DNA of 64,000 bases from Adiantum capillus-veneris (Eukaryota > Streptophyta > Polypodiopsida > Polypodiales > Pteridaceae), in contig CM043944.1 in the NCBI GenBank assembly GCA_014529385.2, positions 52,201,268 to 52,265,267 on the forward strand, read 5' to 3'. The position numbers and the translations under genes are program-made. Below the pieces are notes generated by a model. The model was not told the DNA's origin, searched no databases, and was given only the letters and a program-made list of their open reading frames with translations. Position 1 is the stretch's first letter. Each line of letters opens with the position of its first letter. Of the stretch, positions 35,310 through 46,200 are shown one piece after another.

Positions 35310-35898
35310 TGTTAACCCTCACGGCTCCCGGACACCCCATCACGTACGACGGACGTGTATTATGTATTTGGTAGAGTCAGGTACCGGGCTTGTCGGACCA
35401 ATAGGAAAAGGGTAAGAGTGATCGCCGATGAGAGGCGCACTCTAACTGGGACATTCAAGGGATTAGTTGGCTAAGCATGGGCGCCCAAGTGTGAATGGGG
35501 TGAGCTCATATAAAAGCCAACTAAACCTAAAATTCACTCATTCTCTCATTTGTGCAATAGAAGAGTGCTCTTGCTCCATCTCCATCTCCATCTTCTTCTT
35601 CTTCACCTCCGTGTGTGTGTGTGTGTATGTGAGAGAGAGAGAGAGAGGGAGAGTGTGTGTGCGATCGAGCATTACGAAGGCACGACGGCGGCGAAGCGGT
35701 TGAGCGCGGCACGACTGCAGCTTCTTCTTCATCGCGACGAGGAATCCACTACGAAGGCGAGCGTAGAGCGGTGAGTGACACACCCTTTGCTCTCTTGAGC
35801 TTGCTAGTTTAGGCTTGTTGTGTGCTTGGAGCCATTTGTGGCTCGCACACGGTGTATCGGCAAGTCCTTTGCTTCGACAGTGCGGCAAGGAGCGCACA
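35310..35898 (+). repeat. E5 5' LTR (589 bp)
   Basis: Starts TGTTAACCC and ends GCGCACA. It contains TATAAAA at 35509-35515 and a (GT)n(GA)n tract at about 35612-35650. Confidence 0.96.
35509..35515 (+). promoter_or_regulatory. TATA box of the E5 LTR
   Basis: TATAAAA in GAGCTCATATAAAAG, repeated at 48578-48584 in the 3' LTR. The GT/GA tract follows about 100 bp downstream and would be transcribed. Confidence 0.7.
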
Positions 35899-35902
35899 TT
35901 TT

Positions 35903-35920
35903 TGGCACCGTTGCCGGGGA
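35903..35920 (+). other. E5 primer binding site (Asp tRNA type)
   Basis: TGGCACCGTTGCCGGGGA, four bases after the LTR. It has one difference from the usual Asp-tRNA-complementary site. Confidence 0.9.
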
Positions 35921-35921
35921 A

Positions 35922-35945
35922 ATGCCCTACACTAAGCTCGGTTAA
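35922..35945 (+). CDS. E5 leader mini-ORF, 7 codons
   Basis: ATG two bases after the primer site, reading MPYTKLG and TAA. E2 keeps the same start, length and five of seven residues. It is a possible upstream ORF that lowers gag translation from the full-length RNA. Alternatively the conservation belongs to an RNA structure. Confidence 0.4.
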   Translation: MPYTKLG

Positions 35946-35997
35946 GCACTTTACGCTTTCTTGTGGTGCAATTTCTATCATAGGAAAGGTAGGGAAT

Positions 35998-36000
35998 AAG
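35998..36000 (+). promoter_or_regulatory. E5 candidate splice donor in the leader
   Basis: AAAG-GTAGGGAA with GT at 35999-36000, about 80 nt behind the primer site. The corresponding E2 leader has AAAAG-GTAGAGAAA. It would pair with the acceptor at 46580-46581. Confidence 0.5.
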
Positions 36001-36917
36001 TGTGTGTAGTTGTGTGGAGAAGGATTTGTGAAGAAGGAATGTGTGTGGTGGTGTGGAGAAGGTTTTTTGTTACACTGTACTGTCTTTTTTGTTTTCTGTT
36101 AAAGAAGGAGTTACATTTTTTTTGCAATGTACTGTTAGAATTAAGGTATTAGCTATGGAATGTTAGTTTTGTAAGGTTCAATGTTAGTTCTGTAAGGTTA
36201 GTTTTGTAGATCTGTTAGCTACTGTAGTACTGTGTAAACAGTGTTAGAGTGTGTGTGGCAGTATCTCCATTAGCTGTAAGTAGATAAGTTAGGTGTAGGT
36301 TAAGTGTGTGTGTGCGCGCGCGCGCGGCGCGGCCGCGGCGACTTCAAAAAAAAAACAAACAAACAAACAAACAAAACAAAAATTTATTTTCGGGCTGGGG
36401 ATCATTCACCAAGCTCAAGCCCAAACCCAGACCTTAGTCCTCAATTTTAAAAAATAGTTTATACACCTTTTTATATTTAAAAACTATTTTTAGGATTTCG
36501 AGGACTATAAAAACTATTTTTAGGATTTCGAGGGCTTCACGTAGCCAAATAGAGAGCTGTAAAGCACGGCACGTTCCTTTAGCTAAAACGCTCATCTTGA
36601 GCTATTACACGCCATATTCTATGGCTTGGTTACAAAAAATAACCAAAAATAACGAAAAACTTGGGTTATAAACACACACAAAAAAAAACTAAGTGAGCGG
36701 TCTTCACGGGCACTCACCAACGCGCTTAGAGTGTGGAAGTCATATGAACCTACGCTCTGGACGAGTGTTAGAGCATGAGCATATTGGTAGTGCCTCCATT
36801 TAGGCGGGCACCCATTATTCCTCCACCCTAGGTTCTGGACCTTCGGCCGGGACTCAAGGTAGCGCGACCCAAGATCCTCATATCGCGTCTAGTGATTCTT
36901 CCTCTGACTACGAAGTC
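36001..36917 (+). other. E5 5' leader before gag
   Basis: Non-coding. It has an alternating purine-pyrimidine run (GT then GC) at about 36306-36330 and A-rich repeats after it. The gag frame is open back to 36804, but the first ATG in it is 36918. Confidence 0.65.
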
Positions 36918-39900
36918 ATGGAGGGGTATCCTACACCAAACCCTGATAGTTCAAGTCAAGACATGCATGCCATGGGCCCACGGCCCGGGTCCAGCGTGTT
37001 TAGCCGCTTAAAAGAGACCCTTAGTAGAGCTACTCGCTCCGAACATGCGGTTAATGAAATAAATGAAGGGAGTGGGGAAGTAAATTCGTCATTCATACCT
37101 AAAATGGACCCTACGCTTCTTGAGAGTGTGCATGTGAATGTTCCATCCACTGCACCTCCTGATCCTTTAGGACTATCTCCCTATGAGGTTTTACTACCCG
37201 ATGGTAGGAGTCTTGCCGAAGTGCAAGAGATCGAACGCTATATGCAAGCGACAAGGGAGAGGGAAATTGAGAACCTACGAGGGCTAGAACAAAGTCGAGC
37301 CCTGAAAGCAAAGGCTCCTATGACAACAATCATACCAGCCGAGCAACCGAGTGCTCCCAAGGTAGCAGTCACGGAGGGGCAAGCAATGGGGAGCAATAAT
37401 GCTTCCACTTCAAGGGAAACCTCCAGCACGCCAGGCCTAGATGGGATATTCCTAAACGAAAATTGGGAGTATGACCTACAGGCAGAAGCTTTAAGTGATC
37501 GGTACACAGGACACACCTATCATGTGGGTTGGTTAGATGTTCTACAATCCACATCGGGTGCTACTAGCATAGATGAGCAACAACAGAAAGTCTGTGATGT
37601 CCTCCATAGGATTGTCGAGTTAGAAAGACAGAACACAGGGATCAACATGCCTTCAACAGGCCTAATGAGATTCTTGGATATGGGAAACGCCAACCAACCA
37701 ACCCTGTCACAAATGGAGACCCCCTCAGTGAGCCCCATTGATCCTCCATATGTTGTTTCGCCAGGAGCCTCAGTACAATCTGAGCCCACAAGTGGCATCT
37801 TTACCTTCCCAGATCTAGCTCATCTTTCTCTTAATGACACTACGGCTACCATGCATATCCCAATGGTGAGCATGAAAGGAAGTACACCATGGAGTTCATT
37901 TGTTAACACTGCGCCGATGCCTAGTAGCACAGTGCCCCCAACTATACCTACATGTATGTATCAATCATATACACCTGTCGTACCTCAGCCTCATGTAGCT
38001 CCTACACCTCCGATTATTCCAAGAGCTTACAATCCACAATGGAATTATCCAAGCTCTTATACAAGTGGATCCATGCCATTTAATAATAACATGCCATATC
38101 AAGCACCCCCTATGCCTAGGGCCACGCCTGTAAACTTTGGACCACCGTCTGGTACACCACCATACGAAATATGGGACCCAAGAGCCGCGCGTATGCCAAG
38201 GCCAAGGCCAACTCCCATCTCACATGTGGTTCTAGGAGCACATACACCCATTATACCTGCTCAAATAGGAGATTTGGCAGCATTTGCTCAAACTATCGGT
38301 CGCTCTATTGCGGAAAACATGCGTGGTGCACCTGATAGAGAGCCTAGGAGCAAGGCAGTTCAAGTAGCTAAGCTCACACAGAAATTCAATGGAGACGGAG
38401 ATGCTAGAAAGCATATGGAAGTCTTTGAACATGTGTGCGATTCCTTGGAAGAGCACAATGAGCTACATAAGTGTAAGGCTTTGAGTTTGACCCTAAGCAG
38501 AAAGGCTGGATATTGGTATAGAACCTTAAGAGTAGAAGAAAAAACGATCTACTCTACTCTTAGGAGACTGTTCTTAAAAGAATACATACGAGAGGGAGTA
38601 CTTTGGGGTGTAGCCTCTCAGCTACAGAAAGCCCAACGAGAAGAAGGTGAATCCGTGAGAGACTTCATTAGTCGCCTAAAGAATTTGAATTCTCAATGCA
38701 ATCCAAACGAGCGATTCAACAACAACCAATTGCTCGATAGATTCATTAGGGGACTACGACGTGAAAGTATCTATAATGGCCTAGTCATTAGAGGTATCAC
38801 TACTTGGGAAGCAGTCACCATGAATGCAATCCAATTGGAGGATAATTTAATGATTGCAGGAGAAAGAGTGTCTGCCGAGCCGAAGTCAAGTAGCTCCCAA
38901 GCATCAGAGCATGAGCCAATGAAGATAAAGCCAATCGTGAAAGAGCAAACGATATCTGAGATGACTTTGGAAGATTTCACAAAGGCCATCCAAGAAAGCC
39001 TTAGGGGTAATTGTGCTCCACAAAACACTCATATGTATCCAAGAAGGGAGCAACAATGGTGCTCAATTTGCTTGGGCCCACATACTACGAGTGAATGCCC
39101 TACTTTCAGAGTAAATTTTAACAGGACTTGTAACGCGTGTGGTAGGTATGGCCATCAAGCGAAGGATTGCCTAATGCTTAAACACATCATAGAAAATAAA
39201 CCGCCTATAGCTTGGGCAGACTCACCTCGAGTTCCTGCATTGATGCCTACCCCACCCATGGAGCAACAGTTGCCATTACAGCACATGGTCCCTAGAACCC
39301 AAAATGTGGTCCAAACCACACCGTTGCCACCTCCAGTGCTAGGACCGCAACCCCCTCATCCAAGAGTTACACCTATGAACCAAATAGGTTGTGAGTCATC
39401 TAGTACTTATGTAGATTGCGAAGAGGACATAGACTCTAGTATCACCTATGGAGTCGACATGCTTGAGGAGTGTCCCATGTACTATATGGAAGACCATTGG
39501 GGACAAATCAAACCGGTATATCAAGCTACTGCGCTAGCAGCAAGAGGCCAAAACATTAATAGTTTTGCCAAGAGACCACCTCTTCAGTGCTACGAATGTG
39601 GTGGACCACATCGAGTAGCTGAGTGCCCCATTAGAATACAAAAGAATGCCGCACTAATGCAAACCAGTCAAGGGAGTGCATTGGCAATGCCAATACTCAC
39701 TTGTAATCGTTGTGGCATAGATCATTTGATTGCACAGTGTCCTAACAATCCAAACGCACCGAAAATCACACCATTGAACATAATAGAGATTGTTGATGGG
39801 ACACCACCAACTATAAACATAGCACCAGTGAATGCACTCACACGGTCGATGCTCCAAAAGCAAAATTACATCCTCGAAGAGAGAGATGCTGCGTCCATTG

Positions 39901-40241
39901 GCCGAGCGAGAAAGAAGAAAACACGAAGAAAGAAATCCCTTAATGCTTCTAGCTCAAAACCTAGTTCAAAGACTAACATAGGGACAGGAGAGGATCCCGT
40001 GTATATGAATGACCCTGAGGATGACTCAGATTCGATAGAGACCACGGAGACCAAAACTGTTACTACAAAGGAAAAAGCCAGTGAGGAGGATCACGAGAGG
40101 GAATTACAACGAACACCAAAAGAGTATTCAAAGTTAAACTACCCAGTTGCGAACCCCCAAGATAAGCCACGAGAGACAAAAAATGAGGATTGCAAGAGAA
40201 AGATTGGAACCTATCCAAACCCAACAGTGGAAATAGAATGA
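36918..40241 (+). CDS. E5 Gag, 1107 aa, ending at a TGA that is CGA in E2
   Basis: Large Gag. Residues 1-480 are Ser/Thr/Pro-rich and include a short charged helix (SLAEVQEIERYMQATRERE) and a Pro-rich stretch at about 340-450. The capsid domain lies at about 485-620 (KLTQKFNGDGDARKHMEVF to RGLRRESIYNGL). Four zinc knuckles follow at residues 715, 738, 891 and 929. The second has normal C-x2-C-x4-H-x4-C spacing and the other three have C-x2-C-x3-H-x4-C. The C-terminus is basic, then acidic. The start is the first ATG in the frame and matches E2. The TGA at 40239-40241 is followed in the same frame by pol, and E2 reads CGA there, so this looks like a single nonsense change in one long gag-pol ORF. 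Confidence 0.92.
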   Translation: MEGYPTPNPDSSSQDMHAMGPRPGSSVFSRLKETLSRATRSEHAVNEINEGSGEVNSSFIPKMDPTLLESVHVNVPSTAPPDPLGLSPYEVLLPDGRSLAEVQEIERYMQATREREIENLRGLEQSRALKAKAPMTTIIPAEQPSAPKVAVTEGQAMGSNNASTSRETSSTPGLDGIFLNENWEYDLQAEALSDRYTGHTYHVGWLDVLQSTSGATSIDEQQQKVCDVLHRIVELERQNTGINMPSTGLMRFLDMGNANQPTLSQMETPSVSPIDPPYVVSPGASVQSEPTSGIFTFPDLAHLSLNDTTATMHIPMVSMKGSTPWSSFVNTAPMPSSTVPPTIPTCMYQSYTPVVPQPHVAPTPPIIPRAYNPQWNYPSSYTSGSMPFNNNMPYQAPPMPRATPVNFGPPSGTPPYEIWDPRAARMPRPRPTPISHVVLGAHTPIIPAQIGDLAAFAQTIGRSIAENMRGAPDREPRSKAVQVAKLTQKFNGDGDARKHMEVFEHVCDSLEEHNELHKCKALSLTLSRKAGYWYRTLRVEEKTIYSTLRRLFLKEYIREGVLWGVASQLQKAQREEGESVRDFISRLKNLNSQCNPNERFNNNQLLDRFIRGLRRESIYNGLVIRGITTWEAVTMNAIQLEDNLMIAGERVSAEPKSSSSQASEHEPMKIKPIVKEQTISEMTLEDFTKAIQESLRGNCAPQNTHMYPRREQQWCSICLGPHTTSECPTFRVNFNRTCNACGRYGHQAKDCLMLKHIIENKPPIAWADSPRVPALMPTPPMEQQLPLQHMVPRTQNVVQTTPLPPPVLGPQPPHPRVTPMNQIGCESSSTYVDCEEDIDSSITYGVDMLEECPMYYMEDHWGQIKPVYQATALAARGQNINSFAKRPPLQCYECGGPHRVAECPIRIQKNAALMQTSQGSALAMPILTCNRCGIDHLIAQCPNNPNAPKITPLNIIEIVDGTPPTINIAPVNALTRSMLQKQNYILEERDAASIGRARKKKTRRKKSLNASSSKPSSKTNIGTGEDPVYMNDPEDDSDSIETTETKTVTTKEKASEEDHERELQRTPKEYSKLNYPVANPQDKPRETKNEDCKRKIGTYPNPTVEIE

Positions 40242-43200
40242 GTCCAACAACTGAGAGGTTTGGTGGAAGAAACTCAACGAACATTAGAACTTGAACCCAA
40301 ACACATCCAGATGTCGGACACAGTGTTTCCCACACAAGTTCAACCTCACAAGAACTACAGGCCGTTAGCTATACCTAGTATCATTCGGGAAGAGAGTGAG
40401 GGTAGGACATCTGAAAGTGGACACACACCTTTCCTACTAGAGAGAATTTTTGGTGAGGGAATGCCCGACCCCCTTGAGAAAGTGGAGATTCCATCTTCAC
40501 CATTCTCTTGTCAGGGTCCTACGTCCCACAAGATGCCATTAAATGTTGCCAAATTGATGGATTTCATGTCTTTAGAAGTTAGAACCACCATCATGTCCAA
40601 ACTATATAAAGACCCCGAGCTAGTCTCAGCTCTTCGAGCCTTCCTCAATGGAGAATTACAAGCCAGATTACCACAGTTTGCACATATGAACAAACCTGAC
40701 TCGGTAATGAATGAGGAGGAACATTTAGCACCACCATCTGACCTAGCGGGACATGAATCTGTAATTGAAGTACCCGTTAACAAGCTGGGGCAATACTTTG
40801 AAGGTGATGAATCTAATGCTACTCTACCAATCACCACTAAAGGATTAACTGTAAAGGGAGTCCTTGATGGTGGTGCGGGAGTCAGCATGGTGACAAAGAG
40901 TTGTTGGGAGTCTATGGGGCGACCTCACCTTGAAGCCACAAGCGTAGTGGTAAAAATGGCTAATGGATCTATTGTTACGCCTATTGGAATGCTTAAGGAT
41001 CTCAGGATCAAGGTCTTGGGACACAAGGTAAGGCAGACTTTCATTGTTATGGATTTTTCCAAGCATCCTATGTCATTTGAGATGATCTTAGGGCGTCCAT
41101 TCATGAGGGAAGCAAAAATGGTGCATGACTGGTCCAAAAACCACGTCTACTTACAGTTCCAAGACTCTGTCATTCGAGTTGATCTTTTAAGTGGTCGAAC
41201 GCATCCTCTAGGAAATAAATTCATCATTGATAATCGATCAGACACAACAATTCACTCAGCTCCATTACAGTATTGTTACACGTGTAACAAAGACACGGAT
41301 ATTGGGGAGAACTCTCCTTATATGGATATCCTACCCGGAATGGCTGAGTCAGACAATGTCGATTGGGTACACCTAGCGGCAACTATAGATACATGGGGAG
41401 CTAGAGGAACAACCTGGGTAACACCAGATGGGGAAGAGATACCACACATTGCACCAGTAAACATGTTAGGTGTAGCGCATGTAACATCCGATGATAAGAA
41501 AGAGGCACACCTACCTGAGAGTGAAATCGATGATTCCTCAAAGGCTTCAGGCCAATACACATCAGAAACGGAATCTCAGGGAGAAATGGATTCAGAACCT
41601 AAGGAAACATCGAGTGAGCCAAGTATAGAAACTGAACACTCAAGGTCTAGTACGACCATCTATGGTAATTTATATGAGAGTGAAGAAGATACAAGTGAAG
41701 ACCTATCAAGCGAGTCGAGTTCAAACATTTACCAAAATCAAAACCTTAACAAGAAACAAAGGTCATATAAGAGACGACGATATCGAGCGAATGTGAGAGC
41801 TAGGATAAACAAGGAAAGATCTACTGCAGCATGGCTTAGCTATCTAGGGGCATGTGATGCTCATCGAAAGCTAGTAGACAATTGGGGTGAACATCTCCAG
41901 AGTGTCATGTGGTGCAGCCCGCGACCCATTGACCTCGTTCAATTGGAGGTTACAGAGCCGAAATTGAGTCGAACTATAAGAAGACGTCAAAACCGAGAGT
42001 TAGCACAACAACAAAAGGAGGCAGAACTAAAAGAAAGGTCTCCGTCAGGACAAGAGCCTGCTGACTTACATACGGCTCCTGAACATTTTAAATCTTATAC
42101 CATGGGGGAGCGAAAGGTTGTGTATGCCAAAGCCCAACGAATACCTACCAATGGGAGCAGTGGGGTCTATGATGGTCCAGCGGTAGTTAAAGAGATAGAA
42201 TTAGCAGAACCAGGTGAGGAGTCTAAACCAGTCTTTATTGCTCAAGACCTTACCGAAACTGAAGAGGCTGTACTTAAGGATATCCTCGAGGAATACAAGG
42301 ATATCTTTGCTTGGACATATCATGACATGAAGGGCGTTCCACCTTCTGTGGTGCAACATACAATTCCCATGATCAACACTGCTAAACCCGTCCAGCAACG
42401 ACCCTATCCAATGAATCCTAAGTACGCCAAAATTGTACAAGAGGAGATTGAAAAACTTATCCAGTGTGGATTCATATACCCTATTGAGCACTCAGAATGG
42501 GTTTCTCCAATAGTCATTGTGCCAAAAAAGAATGGGAAACTAAGAGTGTGCGTGGACCTCAAGAAAGTTAATGCAGCTACTAGGAGAGATCATTATCCCT
42601 TGCCATATTCAGAACACGTGCTTGAAAGAGTTGCGGGCAAGGAAGCTTATAGCTTTTTAGATGGGTACTCTGGTTACAATCAAATCACAATTGCATTAGA
42701 GGACCAAGCCAAAACTGCTTTTATCACAGAGTTTGGAGTGTTTGCATTTCGTGTTATGGCTTTTGGCTTAACGAATGCACCTGCTACATTCCAACGATTA
42801 ATAAACACTGCGTTTAAAGAATTTCTAAGGGAGTTTTGTGAAGCTTTCCGAGACGACCTTTGTGTTTATTCTTCTTGGGAGAAGCATTTGTTATATCTAC
42901 GAAAAATATTTGAAAGGTGCAGATTTTATCGCATCTCATTAAACCCTTTCAAATGCCAATTTTGGGTTAAGCATGGAGTCATTCTAGGGCATATAGTGTC
43001 CAAGAACGTGATATCCACAGATGAGAGTAAGATTAAAGCCATTGCCGATTTGCCACCACCTACGAACTATAAAGGAGTTCAAAGATTTATGGGCCATGTT
43101 GGTTATTATCGAAGATTTATTTTAAACTTTGCCGAGATAGCGCGTCCATTGTACAAGCTTCTTATCGAGTTTCACTGGACGGAAGAATGTCATCAATCTT

Positions 43201-46200
43201 ATGAGTTATTAAAGAAGGCCCTAACAAGTGCTCCAATCCTGCGAACACCCGATTGGAATGTACCTTTTCATTTGCATATCGATGCATCAAACTTTGCTAT
43301 TGGGTGTGTTCTAACTCAACCAGGAGAACATAAATTGGACTACCCTATTAGCTTTGCAAGTCGCCAATTAAATGATGCCGAGATGAACTACACTACTACA
43401 GAGCGCGAAGGTCTAGCTATGATTTACGCAGTAAAGAAATTTCGCTATTACCTTCTTGCTACCAAGTTTGTGTTTTATGTTGATCATCAAGCATTGCTAT
43501 ATTTGGTAAACAAGCCGTGTTCCACAGGTCGAATTACACGATGGTTGTTAATTCTTCTTGAGTTTGACTTCACCGTTGTTGTGAGGCCTAGGAGGAAACA
43601 TGTCATGGCGGATCATTTATCTCGTATCCCTAATGGAGAAGCTCCTACGGGGGTTGATGATGAATTGCCTGATACTCCTTTGTTCATTGTTGAGCCAATG
43701 CCTGAATGGAGTGAAAAGATTGTTAACTTCTTAGTTAATGGTTTTCCACCCAAGGAACTGCGAAAAGATATAGCTCAAAAATTAATCAAGGAATGCGAAC
43801 CCTATTGCTTACTGGCTGGAACTCTCTATAAGAGAGGAAAAGATGATGTTCTTAGACGCTGTGCCCGCGAGGATGAGTATTTATATATTCTACAAGAGGC
43901 ACACATGGGTGTAGCTGGTGGTCACTTTTCAGGAAACTTGACTGCCCAAAAGATCTTACAGTCAGGCTATTGGTGGCCCACTCTGTTTAAGGATGCATCA
44001 CTTTTTGCAAAGGGATGTGATGAATGCCAACGCTTCAACAAGCCACAAAGAAGGGATAGGATGCCTCTACATCCCATCAAGGTAACCCAACCATTTGAAA
44101 AGTGGGGCTTAGACTTTGTAGGACCGATTAGTCCGACTGCACGTAACACACAATCACGATATATCATTGTGGCTACCGACTATGTAACCAAATGGGCTGA
44201 AGCAAAAGCAACACGAAAGGCGGATGCAAAAACAACAGCTAAGTTCCTCTTTGAGAACATTATCACACGTTTTGGATGCCCCTTTGAACTTGTGAGTGAC
44301 AATGGAACTCATTTTATAAATGAAGTAATAAAAGAACTCACATCAAACTTCATGATATCTCACCACAAGTCTACACCCTATTATCCCCAAACAAATGGCC
44401 AAGCTGAGAGTACCAACAAAACTCTCATCTCCATTTTGACAAAGACAGTTGAGGCTCATCGCACTGATTGGGACCTAAAGCTTACATCAGCTTTATGGGC
44501 TTATCGTACTGCGTATAAAGTTGTTATTAATTGCACACCGTTTAAGATGGTGTATGGCCAAGAAGCAGTTATGCCATGGGAGTTTGTCATTCCTAGTCTT
44601 CGAGTAGCTTCTCAAGAAGGTTGGGATTGTAACCCCTTAGTGGAGCGATTATATATCCTGGAAAGGCTAGATGAAGAGAGGCAATTAGCTGTGCGAAATG
44701 CTCTAGTGGAGAAGGATAGGAGAAAGAAGTGGTTTGATAGCCATTTAAAGGATAAAGACATCAAGTTTGGTGATAAAGTTCTTATGTACGGGGTACGTAA
44801 TGAAAAGAAGAAATTGAAATACGCTGGTAAGGGACCATATCGAGTGTGTGAAATTACCCCGCAAGGTACCATTCGCGTAGAGACTCTAGATGGAGTTGAA
44901 ACCATTGGATTCCTTAATGGGAGTAAATTCAAAAGATATTATGATCCTCTAAGCCAGGAAGAGTTTCAAGCCATCCATCAAAAGAAGGCTGCCAAGGAAC
45001 AAGCAGAGCTTAAAAAAATCCAAGCAAGAGTTGAGGCTCAAGAACGACAACAACGTCTTAGACGCCAACGAGAGGCTAATCTGGGAATCACGGAAGCATT
45101 TTTCAAGGACACAGATGACGACTCATTAGAATCTGAGCCACCCCTACGATACCCAATTGAGCTAAATAGCCCCTATGGGAAAGTGCTATACAATGCCTTA
45201 TTAGATACGGGAGCTAAACACAATTTGTTATCCTATGGAGTTTGGTGTCAATTAGGGAAACTGACCCTATCCCCGAGTACGATGCAAGTCAAGGGCATTA
45301 ATAAAAAGAAAAATGCTATTCTTGGAGTCCTTCAGACCCCTGTTGTCTATGACAATGGAAGCATAGTGCAGAGGTTTCTAGTCATGCCCGAGGGAGCTAT
45401 GGAAGGCCACGTAAACTTGGGACGCATGTGGATGTTGGCAACCAAATGCACTATTGATTGGGATACTGTTAGTGTCACGACGCGACCACCGACTCTTACC
45501 CCTATCATTCAAGCAATGTCACCTACGTTGCAAACTCTAGCAAAGTTGAAGGATATCCAACATTCACAAGCCAAGGTGGTTAACTCGTCTTTGCCGGCTA
45601 CCCATGAATCTAGCACTTCAACACTTGTAGTTGCAGCAAGCAATAATATTGTACGTACTCAACCTGCACGACCTAAGAGTACATATCAATGGGTCCCCAA
45701 GGCCTTACTTCCAACTACCTCAACCCTCCCATCCATTCCAAGAAAAAATTTCCTGGGAAAACCAAGAGCGCGCCCTAAGAGAGTCAAGACCAAATCACGA
45801 TGGATTCCAAAACAACTATTAGAAGCCCAAGGCTACTATGATGGAAATGAGCAAATTTGGGTACCTAAACGTAAAATGTGTCCTTCCCTATCGACAAAAA
45901 ACCCATATGAGTCAAACAGTGTAACGCTAAAGCCAATAGCAGACCGTGGGAAGGGAAAGATCACAGAATGCTACACACCTAGTCCAGAGCTAGTTTGGGC
46001 TCCAAGGAAAAACCAATTTATTGCACCTAGCTCAGGAAGGGGGGAATTCCATGAAGCTTCTAGCTCCTCATGTAATACATCCATAGAGGTAAAAGCTTTT
46101 ACACAGCCTCCATCTATAGTAATGGACCTCCATGAAGCTACAAAAGAGTCCACACCTCCCAGTGTTCAAGAATCACCTGATGAACCACTTCAAGTTCGAT

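Noticed and set aside
40239-40262. Programmed stop-codon readthrough between gag and pol
   Set aside because: The sister copy E2 has CGA at the same codon, so a nonsense change is the simpler reading.
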